Source: Metellina segmentata (lineage: Eukaryota; Arthropoda; Arachnida; Araneae; Tetragnathidae). From it: a stretch of DNA of 64,000 nucleotides. Below are positions 1-9,859 of this stretch, piece by piece. Made by a program: the position numbers and the translations under genes. The stretch lies in contig OX375872.1 of the NCBI GenBank assembly GCA_947359465.1, forward strand, positions 12,904,137-12,968,136, read 5' to 3'. Below the pieces are notes generated by a model. That model had not been told where the DNA came from. It worked only from the letters and a program-made list of their open reading frames with translations, and made no database searches. Within the stretch, counting starts at the first letter, position 1, and every line of letters begins with the position of its first letter.

Positions 1-723
1 GTGATAAATGAACATAGTTTTTCAATTACAGGAATTAGACAAAATTGTGCTAATGAAAATAATATTGTTGTTAATTATGTGTATGTTAATCATGTTAGTC
101 AACAAACCGCAACGAAAAACAATTTCCCACCTAATGCAATGAGAAATGTGACCGCCCCCATAGAGGAAAAATACGATAGTCACAACAAAGTGAGACTCTC
201 TAATTCCGATAGTCTAAACATTTCACCGGCTGCAGACAGTTATTGTAAAAATACCCGAGACTGTAAAATAAAAGCAACTGTCGAGAATGGAGGAAAATTG
301 GTATACTTAGCAGAGACGGCTAATTGCGTCACTTTAAATGAGCTTGATGTTAGTCATGTGTTGGACAATTACAATAGGAATGAAGTAATCCAACTTATTC
401 AGAAGTACGTACCACACAAAACCAAAACCACTAATTTAAAAATGACTTTGAATTTAACTGAATTACCCATTGCTCAAAGGCCTCGTAGATTAGCATATAT
501 AGAACAACAATTTGTCGAAAATCAGATACAAGAGTGGTTATGCGATAAAATTATTCGAGAAAGTAATTCAAAGTTTGCATATCCGATTGTTTTGACCAAG
601 AAAAAATGCGGAAAATTCAGATTATGCATAGACTATCGCAAAATAATTAGAGATCACAACCCATTACCCTTAATTGAAGAGATATTAGACAGTAGAACAA
701 GCTCAAGTCTTCACGTCGCTTGA
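1..723 (+). pseudogene. gypsy pol, linker and N-terminal part of reverse transcriptase
   Basis: Open frame with no stop for 240 residues; its true start is probably upstream because the frame is open to the window edge (it begins with GTG, not a meaningful start). Residues 1-130 are low-similarity linker, probably the end of the protease region. From about residue 150 it reads as RT fingers: the QRPRRLAY and PIVLTKKKCGKFRLCIDYRK motifs are the conserved gypsy RT blocks 1 and 2. The frame is lost just before the palm domain, where the sequence continues in the next frame at 722. Part of the same decayed element as the following four entries. Confidence 0.8.
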
Positions 724-1130
724 CCTAAAGAATGTTTTTTGTCTTGTTGACGTAGAAGAGAACAGTAAAAAATATACTTCGTTCGTAACCCACCACGGTC
801 AGTACGAATTCAACAAGGTCCCATTTGGCCTTAGTGTTTCCCCACAGACCTTTCAGAGATATATTTGCACAGTATTTAGAGATTTAATTAAAGACGGAAC
901 ATTGCTCGTGTACATAGATGACGTAATCATTCCTGCCTAATCGGAAGAAGAAGGTCTGTTAAAACTGAAAAGAGTGCTAAAAGTCGCGACCGAATACGGT
1001 CTAGAATTCTATTTTGCGTTATGAAATAGAAAGTGGTACTATTCGTCCATCGGAAACGAAAACCCTTGCGGTACAAAAATTTCCCGAGCCAACGAATGTT
1101 AAACAACTACAAAGTTTTTTGGGATTAAAG
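722..1130 (+). pseudogene. gypsy pol, RT palm with YIDD active site
   Basis: Continues the RT in frame 2 from the DLKNVF block. It carries QYEFNKVPFGL and the catalytic YIDD at 911-922, followed five codons later by a TAA stop (938-940). The same frame runs on to a TGA at 1022. A further shift at about 1020 restores the RT connection region (TIRPSETKTLAVQKFPEPT, QLQSFLGL) up to about 1128. The segment that normally links this to the RNase H (a ~10-residue Y-R-F-I type motif) is missing, so there is a small deletion as well as frameshifts. The catalytic aspartates are intact although the gene is dead. Confidence 0.8.
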
Positions 1131-1132
1131 GA

Positions 1133-1612
1133 TATGCTAAAGTTGCTCGACCATTAAGTGACTTACTTAAAGCGGAAAATAAATTTAATTTTGGTCCCTT
1201 ACAAAAAGAGGCATTTAACATATTAAAAGAAAAATTAGCAAACCAGCCCATTTTACACAGCTTTAAGCGTGGTTCAAAGCTAGAATTACATACTGATGCA
1301 AGTAGCGCGGATTTCGGTGCCGTTCTGTTACAACAAGCAGACGACGAAACTTTACACCCAATCCATTATATGAGCCGTAAAACCACACCAACCCAGTCTA
1401 AATACAGTAGTTATGAACTAGAAGCCCTAGCGGTCATAGAAGCACTAAATAAATTTAGAAATTATTTATTAGGTAACGAAATTAAGATCGTTACCGACTG
1501 TTCCGCTTTTCAGAAAACCCTTGAAAAGAGAGATCTGGCTCCCAAAGTAGCTAGATGGACCATGTTTTTACAAGAATTCGACTACGAAATTATACACCGT
1601 CCAGGTAAATAA
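1133..1612 (+). pseudogene. gypsy pol, RNase H domain
   Basis: Frame 2 from 1133 reads KVARPLSDLLKAE and then the RNase H fold. The acidic residues are visible in LHTDASSADFGAVLL, SSYELEALAVIEAL and IVTDCSAFQKT, with the terminal HRPGK block. The frame ends at a TAA (1610-1612) exactly where gypsy elements read on into an HVDxLSR motif, so this is a nonsense change rather than a natural end. An ATG at 1370 exists but lies inside the domain and is not a real start. Confidence 0.8.
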
Positions 1613-2122
1613 ATGCAACATGTTGATTCATTGAGTCGTAATTCAGTAATGTTAGTGACGCGTTCGCATGATGAATTAACAGCAAAAATCAAATTTGCAC
1701 AACAGGGAGACGAACATATTCAAGCTTTAAGAAAGCTAATTGAGGAAAATGAGAGTCGAGATTATTTGATTAAACATGACATTGTGTATAAATACGAGAA
1801 CGATCGTGAATTGTTGATGATACCAAACAGCATGCAAACGGAATTGATACGCAATATCCATAGCCAAGATCATTATGCTGTTGCCAAAACAGAAAGCATA
1901 ATTAAAGAGAACTACTACACACCTCAGTTGCGAAAACAAATCGAGACTGTCATTGCCAACTGTATTGAGTGCATACTGTGTAACAGGAAACGGGTAAAAA
2001 GTGATGGACTGCTAAATCCTATTCCCAAACAAAACATTCCTCTCCATACGTACCATGTGGATCATATTGGTCCAATGCCGCGTCTACGAATAAAAATTAT
2101 AATCACATCTTTACTGTTGTAG
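1613..2122 (+). pseudogene. gypsy pol, integrase zinc-binding domain and start of core
   Basis: In frame with the preceding RNase H, separated only by the nonsense codon. It begins with the HVDSLSRN block and contains the HHCC zinc-binding module of integrase (HSQDH near residue 81 and CIEC near residue 118). The first catalytic aspartate of the DDE core is in YHVDHIGPM at about residue 151. The frame is then lost at about 2090 and the protein runs out into a short unrelated tail (residues after RLRI). Confidence 0.8.
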
Positions 2123-2538
2123 ACGGATTCACCAAATTCGTTTGGCTGTATCCAGTCAAATCTACTACGACCAAAGAGGTCACAGACAAGCTGAAGCTGC
2201 AAAACAGTACTTTCGGTAACCCTGTCCGAATCGTCAGTGACAAAGGGACAGCCTTCACTTCTAACGATTTCCAAACATACTGTCAAGAGGAGAACATTGA
2301 ACACATAACCATAACAACCGGGATACCTAGAGGAAATGGACAGGTAGAAAGAATCCACGAAATTCTCATACCAATACTGTCTAAGTTGTCCATCGACGAT
2401 CCCACCAAGTGGTATAAGTATGTAGCCGCTGTGCAGAGAACCATCAACAGCACCATTTCCAGGAGTACGAAATATTCGCCCTTCGAACTTCTCACTGGAG
2501 TGAGACTGAGACACACAACTGATATGTACGATGTTTAA
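2092..2538 (+). pseudogene. gypsy pol, integrase catalytic core, C-terminal part
   Basis: Continues the integrase after a frameshift: FTVVDGFTKFVWLYP, the second catalytic aspartate in IVSDKGTAFTSNDF and the glutamate in GNGQVERIHEILIP. It closes with SPFELLTGVRLR and a TAA at 2536-2538. The chromodomain or GPY/F tail of some gypsy lineages is not seen, so the stop may be premature or the C-terminus short. Confidence 0.8.
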
Positions 2539-2865
2539 AAAGTTGGATGCCATGAAGGCCCAACCCTAACTTCAAGTGCAGCTGACTTTATGAAACTGTG
2601 GACTGTCACATAAATTTTATTTATTAAATTTAATTGAATATTTTCATTTGATATCATTTTAATAATTAAAAAAAGCATTGTGTTTCATTTAGTAACATTG
2701 TGTTTCAAAAAGTATTGTTTCATCAAGTTATGTTTATAGTATAGTAGAAAATATTTGTTTTTGTGTATTTTAGTATTTTTCATGTAATTGAGGTCTGCTG
2801 GTTCTTGATGTTTACATAAGGCTTGGTGAAGTCTGTGCGGACACAGGACCAGCAGGAGGGCCGAG
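2539..2865 (+). other. gypsy 3' non-coding segment with candidate polypurine tract
   Basis: AT-rich sequence without an open frame. It contains two imperfect copies of a CATTGTGTTTCA motif (about 2670-2710). The last 16 bases before the putative LTR are purine-rich (AGCAGGAGGGCCGAG at 2851-2865), the expected place for plus-strand priming. Confidence 0.45.
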
Positions 2866-3227
2866 TGTAGAATCGGAAATCGCTTCTCGCGAGGAATAAT
2901 ATCCATGACCTCAATACACAGCAATATGAGTGCTTGCACGTGTGAGGCTCCAGAAGCTAACGCAAATGAGCGGTTTTATGAAATCTATATATGTGTGTTA
3001 TCCCTGAATGCGGGACGATTCTTTTTCTGGAAGATGAGTGCTTCAGTCGAGCAGATTCGCTCGCTATTGTCCGCGGGTGGCGTTCCCGTGATATTGTAAT
3101 CCAGAAAAGATGTTTTGATATATTTCATTGTATATAATTCACAATCATTTAAAAGAAGTAAAAATTGATCAAAGTTTAATCGTGTTGTTCCGACTATTGA
3201 ATCATACCCCACCGAGCCAATATTACA
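2866..3227 (+). repeat. candidate 3' LTR of the gypsy element (362 bp)
   Basis: The segment begins TGTAGAAT directly after the purine-rich tract and ends ATATTACA, giving the TG...CA and short inverted termini (TGTA/TACA) of an LTR. It is GC-richer than its surroundings. The other LTR is outside the window, so identity of the two ends cannot be tested and the right edge is inferred from the inverted termini only. Confidence 0.45.
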
Positions 3228-3248
3228 CTATATATATATATATATATT
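3228..3248. repeat. (TA)n microsatellite
   Basis: About ten TA units immediately after the candidate LTR. Confidence 0.9.
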
Positions 3249-3334
3249 ATCCTGATGACGCCCTGATCCACCAACACTTTCGTTTTCAATAAATTCTTTT
3301 TGGTTTCTATTATTTGAATTTTCTCTTGTTTTAG

Positions 3335-3335
<1 letters not shown>

Positions 3336-3406
<71 letters not shown>
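3336..3406. repeat. (AT)n microsatellite, ~70 bp
   Basis: Uninterrupted AT dinucleotides. A minus-strand open frame here reads as alternating Tyr-Ile and is an artefact. Confidence 0.95.
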
Positions 3407-3408
<2 letters not shown>

Positions 3409-3449
3409 GTTTAAAAGATTTAATGGTATGTTTCATTTCCTTAGAAAAT

Positions 3450-3965
3450 AATACTTTGGAAGCATTCAATTAGTTCTTTTCTCCGAATAGAATCCCTTGA
3501 AAAGATTCGATTGGACCATTTTCTGAGATTATAATTTTTTGGAGACTCAATTGTACCTTTCCTTACAATAGAATCCTTTTGAAAGAGTCTATTGAATCTT
3601 CATCTAAAATAGAATCTTTTGGATCGATTCTATTGAATCTTATGAAAGAATAGAATCTTTAAGAAATATTCTTTTGGATAAAGAATCTTTTATGAAGAAT
3701 AGAATTTTTTGGAAATATACTTTGGATAAAGAATCTTTTGGAAATAATAGAATCTTTTGGAAATATTCTTTTGGATAAAGTATCTTTGGAAAGAAAATAA
3801 TCTTTTTTTGGAACGATTCTATTAAATCTCATGGAAAGAAAATAATCTTTTTTTTTGGAACGATTCTATTAAATCTTATGGAAAGATAATAATCTTTTAT
3901 TGGAACGATTCTATTAAATCTTATGGAAAGAATTGGATCTTTTGGAAAGATTCTATTGATCCCGA
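3450..3965. repeat. minisatellite of imperfectly palindromic AGAATCTTTTGGAAAGATTCT-like units
   Basis: Roughly ten diverged units of about 40-60 bp built on AGAATC, TTTGGAAA and GATTCTATTGAATC words. AGAATC and GATTCT are reverse complements, so single units can fold. A block with the same words in the opposite orientation lies at 19045-19440. Confidence 0.75.
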
Positions 3966-4569
3966 ATGTCAAAATTGGTTAGAAATTATGCAGTGTACGT
4001 TGCAAGTGAGAATTATGCGTGTTGAACCCCTCATAGGGTTAATGATTATAGTTAGGCTGATGAGCATTACTTCGAACTTATTCAGTTCCTGACACCCCAA
4101 GGTGGTGATTCAGATTTAATTCATTTTCGTTCATCCAGCCAGTTTTCTTTGAGATTTATCATTAATGACCTTGCGAAACCATTTCGGAAAGCCATCAGTG
4201 TTAAATTGAAAGGTGCTCTTCTTTTCCATTTCAAAGCGTCTTTTCAGAGTTGGGCACAAGAAGAGGTTTTATCTTTTTTTATTTTAATGTTGAGTGTTTA
4301 TGCGAAATAATTCTTCGAAATCCCAATCGATGTTTTGCGCTGATATTACAGTTGCATTACTAGAAGCAGCTGATTGAATCAACAGATGAGTTATGAAGTG
4401 ATTGAATGATTCCCCGGATAATGCACGGACTTAATTCACAGTGCAGTACCCCACTAGACGACCCCTCCTACATCACGCGGTAGACGATTCCGTTGCCCTA
4501 CTTTAGGTACGTGTCAACTGAGCTTTAGCAGGATCGGTTGCTTTCATCTTTAATGACCTTTCTGGCGTT
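3966..4569. other. no recognisable feature
   Basis: Unique-looking AT-rich sequence; no long frame, no repeat with the rest of the window that I could see. Confidence 0.6.
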
Positions 4570-5215
4570 TTACTTATGAGAATCATTTGATGTGAAACTA
4601 AATAACGTGTTTCCTGTACGTATTCTAAACGTGACGTCACTCGGCTCGTTTTTCGAATACGATTTTAGTACGTCGACATTACAAATTTCAAAGAATGCAT
4701 TGCGAATTGGTGTGTGATTGGTTAACCCCGATTCGATTGAACGCCAAACGTCGCACAAATGGCGACACATTACATTGCTAGGCAATCCCCGCTATGCATC
4801 ATGAGAGCACATTTGGTTAGCGGAAATAAAATCTATACTTTTAGTCTGGTTTGTTTGTATTCACTGAAAATGCCTCTCAAACGTATTCCAGACGTGACGA
4901 GATCAGCCTTGTTTTTGAATACGATTTCCGCACTAGGCTAATAAAAATTTCGAAGAATGAATTCCGAATTGATTGCTGATCGTTGATAGGTCAACGCCAA
5001 TTCCATTAAACGCCAAACGTCTGTGACATTACATTTGAAGATATGTATAATGCAAAAGCATTTGGTTAGTATTCTGAAAGATGTAAAATCTTCGATTTTC
5101 GTCTAGTTTGTTTATTTGCACTGAAATTGGGCTCTCCTACGTATTTCACACGAGGCGCCAGTTAACTTGTTTTTCGGATCGTGATAGGTCAAGTTCAATT
5201 ACATTTAAGGTATCC
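4570..5215. repeat. diverged tandem repeat, three units of ~256-271 bp
   Basis: Units begin near 4592, 4863 and 5119. Each contains, in order, TGAAA..., an ACGTATTC/ACGTATTT word, a TTTTTCGAATACGATTT-like block, GAATT..GATTG.T..TTG, a GCCAAACGTC block and a CATTTGGTTAG block. The third unit is truncated. No coding frame is conserved between units. Confidence 0.7.
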
Positions 5216-5325
5216 GACTGCCTTCAAAACACGATTTTCAGTCACATTATCGATTTTTCAATTTTCATATAAAATAAAACCCTGATTTCTCATCTTTCCA
5301 AATCTGTTAAAATTTTGTTTCTATC

Positions 5326-5874
5326 ATGCTTAGAACTAAAGTTACAGGTAGTTTAATAAGATCAAGTCGAAAAGTTTTTAACTGGAAGTGCCTTTCTCCC
5401 ATTGGTGATAATAGTTGGTGTTTTTACCAACGAACCATCAGCGAAGGGAGAGAGCCCGAAAAGGTGAAGCATACTGGTTTGCCCACTAATATATTAAATA
5501 TTATGAAACCAGTATATTTAGACGTTTGCAACAGGGAGCTTTTATTAAAGTGTTTGCATGGCAAAACTCAGAACGCTAATGAAAGTTTCAATGGGGTGAT
5601 TTGGCAGAGAGTTCCCAAGGAGGTTTTCGTCAGCCTGAAAACTCTTAAATTAGGGGCCTATGATGACGTCATACATAACAATGATGGTTATAAAGGCTGT
5701 GTGAGCATTTTATCCAAGCTGAACATTTCAAATCATGGTTATTTCACCACAAAGGGTTATCATTGTTTGGATCGCGTTAGAATCCATGATTCCAAGCGAC
5801 ATGCAACACCTACTGCGAAGAAGCGTAGGAAAATTTTGCGAGCTATAAGAAAAAAAAAAAAACTATTTAGGTGA
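5326..5874 (+). pseudogene. C-terminal fragment of a Mutator-like transposase-domain protein
   Basis: 182-residue frame. Residues about 22-37 (CLSPIGDNSWCFYQR) and 76-105 (LLKCLHGKTQNANESFNG, VIWQRVPKEVF) resemble the conserved C-terminal blocks of the animal Mutator-like transposase family (Pfam 'Mutator', as I remember it), in which a C-x-x-G-x-x-SWCF motif is followed by a G-K/R-TQN-x-NE motif. A stop lies about 18 bases before the ATG, so only the C-terminus is present and the catalytic part is gone. It ends in a lysine/arginine-rich tail. No neighbouring gene supports a host role. It may be a dead fragment, although its frame is intact over the conserved blocks. I am moderately sure of the family. 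Confidence 0.55.
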
Positions 5875-6509
5875 TACAGATGGTGAATTATACAAAACAG
5901 GGTCATTTTGAAGTTCCACTTATATGTGGTAGGTGTGTTTCCATTTTGAAGTATATATTTAGCTTTATCTCAAAATCACTTTTTCAGCATTTTGTTTTAG
6001 CGCAAAATAGTGTAACTCAAAAAGTTATGCTTCAAATGTGAAACAAATTTGTAGGAATATTTTAATGAAGTAGATAAAGGGATCGCGGTCCACTCCTGTG
6101 TTAATCAACTAATTAGCGTTTTGTTGTTATTGGTATAAATTGTGATTGCATCCAAATTTTGGAAGATTTTGTACTTGTTTCTGTTTCTAACTTTTATGGA
6201 ACTGGTACAACTACTAGAATGGACCAATTCCTTAAAGAGACTTTGATCTTTATTATAAACCGTACAAATTGAAAATATATTAATTTAATTTTGAATTATC
6301 CTATTTTGCGGTAGAGTTAGTTTTTGCTATATTTCACATGTTTTTCATACCTAAAGTAGTTAAAAAATAATGCAAAATAAATTTTTTCAATGTTGTTCCA
6401 TCTTTTTAGCTCTAATTTTTAATATGATGCAGAAAAAAAAAGTTACATTTTAAATAATTTCAAAAAATTTTCTCCGAAGGTAGTCAACACCAAACAACGA
6501 TAGGTTACA
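5875..6509. other. AT-rich, no recognisable feature
   Basis: No frames or repeats recognised. Confidence 0.6.
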
Positions 6510-6525
6510 TCTTAAATTTGGGATT

Positions 6526-6830
6526 CCTATAGCGCGTCTGACGCATGCGGCTGACGCAGAGCACTGCTACCATGGGATGTTACAGGTTCATTGGGCGTCA
6601 ATTACATCATTCCTCAACCGATTTTTACACTTGATAAATCATATTAAAGAAAACAAATAGTTCTTTAAAATGAGCTATGAAACATGAAAATCCGTTTAGT
6701 AATAAAAGTGCTGTAATATTTTTAAGTCGAGACGATTATGGAACTATTTCACACAATGCGTCAGCTACGGAAGCGCCAACTATGCGTCAGCCGTACTGCA
6801 ATAGACGCACTGCGTCAGACACGCTATAGA
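6526..6830. mobile_element. foldback MITE-like element (~305 bp)
   Basis: Left end CTATAGCGCGTCTGACGCA (from 6527) matches the reverse complement of the right end TGCGTCAGACACGCTATAG (6811-6829) with one mismatch. A second inner pair of GGCTGACGCA words extends the inverted repeat. No coding frame. I could not settle a target duplication, so the superfamily is open and the true ends may lie up to ~15 bases further out, where similarity weakly continues. Confidence 0.6.
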
Positions 6831-7189
6831 AATTGCACCTTTAGATAACTCCAAAAAGAACCATGTGACACTTAGACACTCGGGTTTGTTTGTTCACACT
6901 GGAAACCCCTCTCATAGTCTGGCGAGTTGGTATCTGAGTCACGTGGCTTTGGAAGAGTCTATTCGTTAAATAAAGAAGAAAGTTTGGCGCAAACAATGCG
7001 TTTGCACAACTGGCGTTTTGGTGTGGTTTCTGGGTCCGAGTTTATGATTCGATTCCAGAAGCCTGCAGTGATTACGAGTTGAAACAAACAATTACCTATG
7101 GCGATCACCTTGCGTAATTAAACGAGCTTAACCATCTATGTACAAATGGACTCCCTCAAGGTCATGTGCCTTCTCACCCGAAGAAAACA
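6831..7189. other. no recognisable feature
   Basis: Mixed-composition sequence with no frame or repeat recognised. Confidence 0.55.
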
Positions 7190-8050
7190 ACTCTAACGAA
7201 CAGAATCTTTCATACCTAATTCCATTGCTCTTATATTTCAATCGATTACAACTGAAATTTGTTACGATGCTTAGTTCAATCTCAAACACCAAATTTAATT
7301 TTTTTTAAATACTCTTACTGGATGTTAACAAAGTTTTTGCATGTGAATTTTACAAACTTCACCTAGATTTGCAAAGAAAACAACTTACACGAACAGTGCA
7401 TACATGAGACATACTCATTCAACCCAAAAAACGGAATCTGAATATTTCATTAACCTTCCAAGTGATTTCGACGAGGTATCTCGTTCATCAGGATCTGATC
7501 GATTTTGTTAGCGAAATATCACTTTATTGAAATATTGCCAATTTTTTTTTGTAGACCAGATATAACTCGTCACTTATTCCAATGTACAATGGCAAGATAT
7601 CTCGTCCATCAAGATCTGGCCAAATTGTTAATGACGAGATACCTCGTAGAGACAACCACCTGGAAGATTAAGCTTTCCCTAACTCCCTCCTTATATTTCA
7701 ATCGATTAAAGCTTAAATTTGTTTCGATGCATATTTAAATCTTTTACGTCAATTTTACTTTTACTGATGTTGTAAAATTTCTTGCAAACAAATTTTACAA
7801 ACTTCATCAAGATGTAGAAAAAAAACCTTCTCTAACGAACAATAGATATATCAGACATGCCCACTCAACCCCAAAACCTGAATCTTTCATTAACCCTCCA
7901 AGTGATTTCCGACAAGTTCTCTCGTTCACCAAGATCGGATCAATTTCACAAACGACAAGGTATTACGTCTTCAAAATATTGCCGTCATTTTTATGACCAA
8001 ATAAAATATGGTCAGTTTTGCAAATGACGAGATACTTCATAGATGCGGCC
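7190..8050. repeat. complex satellite, ~400-460 bp unit
   Basis: Units carry, in order, TTATATTTCAATCGATTA (7231 and 7691), ACCTTTACTGG-like and TGCAAATGAATTTACAA-like blocks, ATCTTTCATTAACC, CCTCCAAGTGATTTCGACGAG and ATATCTCGTC words. The array is interrupted by the LINE at 8051 and resumes at 13700, where TTTCAATCGA recurs at about 13753. A related block lies at 28379-28690 next to another insertion. Confidence 0.75.
8035..8050. repeat. LINE target-site duplication, left copy
   Basis: CTTCATAGATGCGGCC here and CTTCATAGATGCGACC at 13700-13715 differ at one base. Confidence 0.75.
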
Positions 8051-8584
8051 CCCAGGGGCATTCCTTCTTTAGGTTTGTACGGGCTTCACAACCCCGGGGT
8101 ACCTGAGTGATCTTTTCTCCCTTTCCTTTTCTCTCTCTTCTACCCTACTGCTTTTTGCTTTTTCTTCCTCCCTCATTGTGGTTGCCTCTTCGGAGGTGAG
8201 GGCTCCCCTTGAGAAGCTTTTCGCCAGTCTGTGCATTTAGCTCATCTTGGGGATTATATCACCCACGTGTTTGCCGTGCGTGGAGACCTGTGTCTTCGGA
8301 AAAGGTGATCCTGGTGATTGAGGGACAACATAACGCCCCAATACATTGCTTCGGCTCCTGCTTCGAATAAACAGGAAATGTACTTCGGTCCCAGTACATT
8401 AATCGGCTGGTGGGTATATCCTGCTTGGGCTAAGGACCCGCTCACCAACTAGCTCCTTAGGGCAGTCACAGGGGTGAGTTGGGTTCGTATAGTCCCTGGC
8501 TAGCACCGGTGCAGAAACCTGTATCCCCTCGTTGGACTCCATGGTGGGTGGTGCCGCCGGGGACTGAATAATTCTTTCTAAAAC
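8051..8584 (+). other. LINE 5' untranslated region
   Basis: GC-richer than its surroundings, with a polypyrimidine block at 8115-8160 and a CACCGGTGCAGAAACC / GGTGGTGCCGCCGG region just before the ORF1 start. LINE promoters are usually internal to this part; I see no TATA box. Confidence 0.6.
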
Positions 8585-9830
8585 ATGGAAAATCAAAATT
8601 CTGCTTCTCCTTCAGTGGAGCATTTATGTGAAAAATATAATGATAAAAATATATACCGGAACAAAAATTCTTTATAATGAAGAGTAACCAAGGAAATTTA
8701 AAAAACTTATCCGCTATCTTGCTTCACAAAACAATATTGGGAATGGTTGGTGAGACCAAAAATATAAAAAAAAACACTAGCAGGAGATGTACTCATAGAA
8801 GTATTAAATAAAACACAATCTTTAAACATACAAAAAATCAAATCCGTTGGTCCAATAGAAGTAACTGTAACACCCCATAAAACTTTAAATTCATCTCGAG
8901 GCGTAATATCTGAATCCGATTTAGTTCATGACACCGAACAAGATATCTTAGAATCCCTGTCCAATCAATATGTAATCAATGTAAAAAGAATAACTATATC
9001 AAGAAATGGCCAAAGAATACCCACCAAACACTTAATAATAACCTTCAATACACCAAGCATACCAAAACACATAAAAATAGCCTATATGAATTGCCCAGTT
9101 AGACCTTTTATACCAAATCCAGTCCGTTGCTTTAAATGCCAAAGATTTGGCCACTCTTTCATGGCTTGCCGTGGCAAAGAGACCTGTGCAAAATGCTCTA
9201 GTACAGATCATAAGACCGATATATGTACATCATCATCCCTTTGCTGTGTCAACTGCAAAGGTGATCATCCAGCTTTTGCCAGGTCTTGCCCTAAATTTCA
9301 AAACGAAAAAGAAATACAAACAATTAAAGTTCAACAAAATATTTCATTTCCGGAGGCCCGAAAAATTGTTAATGATCGCACCCCAAAACCTGGAATATCT
9401 TACTCTTCAATAGTTAAAAAAAACCTTCAAAACTAACTCTACTCAAACCGATGTAACTATATTTAAGCCATCTGACCAACATAAAACTTCATCCAACCAA
9501 CCCATAACGCCTTCTTTTTCTAAAGCATCAGCTACAACCTCAACAAATACAAAACACATAAACCAAACAAATCGTCCTACAAATACTTCTTTAAAAAGAA
9601 CTATATCATCACAATCAACTAACTTTAAAGTACAAAAAAGTTCCTCACAAACCTCTCTTCAGCCTGATGTCTCATCCAGAAACTTAGTAACTGATCCTTC
9701 AACCAGTGACTTGATAAACCTTTATAATACCGAAAGTGATATTTCCTCTGTAGAAGGTGATGACTTGGAGACTTCGCCACCCAAGCCAAGGAGGGACAAA
9801 CCTCGTCCTAGAGCGAGAAAACACAAGTAG
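8585..9830 (+). pseudogene. LINE ORF1, Gag-like nucleic-acid-binding protein
   Basis: The ATG at 8585 opens the frame, which stops at about 8675, is shifted in a poly-A tract near 8765, then reads open from 8774 to 9436. The open part has the RRM-like leader (GDVLIEVLN, LNSSRGVISESDL, VRPFIPNPVRC) and three zinc knuckles: CFKCQRFGHSFMAC, CAKCSSTDHKTDIC and CVNCKGDHPAFARSC. One extra A in the run at 9415-9423 shifts the tail; in the next frame the KTNSTQTD block and a Ser/Thr/Pro-rich, basic C-terminus continue to a TAG at 9828-9830. The family protein coats the element RNA. Only 29 bases separate it from ORF2. Confidence 0.85.
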
Positions 9831-9859
9831 TTTTTCTTTTTCTTTTAAACTTATTTTTT

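Larger units (their letters stand above)
1..3227 (+). mobile_element. Ty3/gypsy LTR retrotransposon, 5' end outside window, inactivated
   Basis: The order protease/RT linker, reverse transcriptase, RNase H, integrase is that of Ty3/gypsy pol. The reading frame changes at about 722, 1020, 1131 and 2090, and there are in-frame stops at 938 and 1610, so the copy cannot make a complete polyprotein. A purine-rich stretch at about 2850-2865 runs into a TG...CA segment that I take as the 3' LTR. The 5' LTR and gag lie before the window. I see no envelope-like frame between the integrase and the LTR. Confidence 0.85.

Noticed and set aside
2062..2553. 163-residue minus-strand protein
   Set aside because: Antisense shadow of the gypsy integrase core.
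3194..3469. 91-residue minus-strand protein
   Set aside because: Mostly translated AT dinucleotides (Tyr-Ile repeats).
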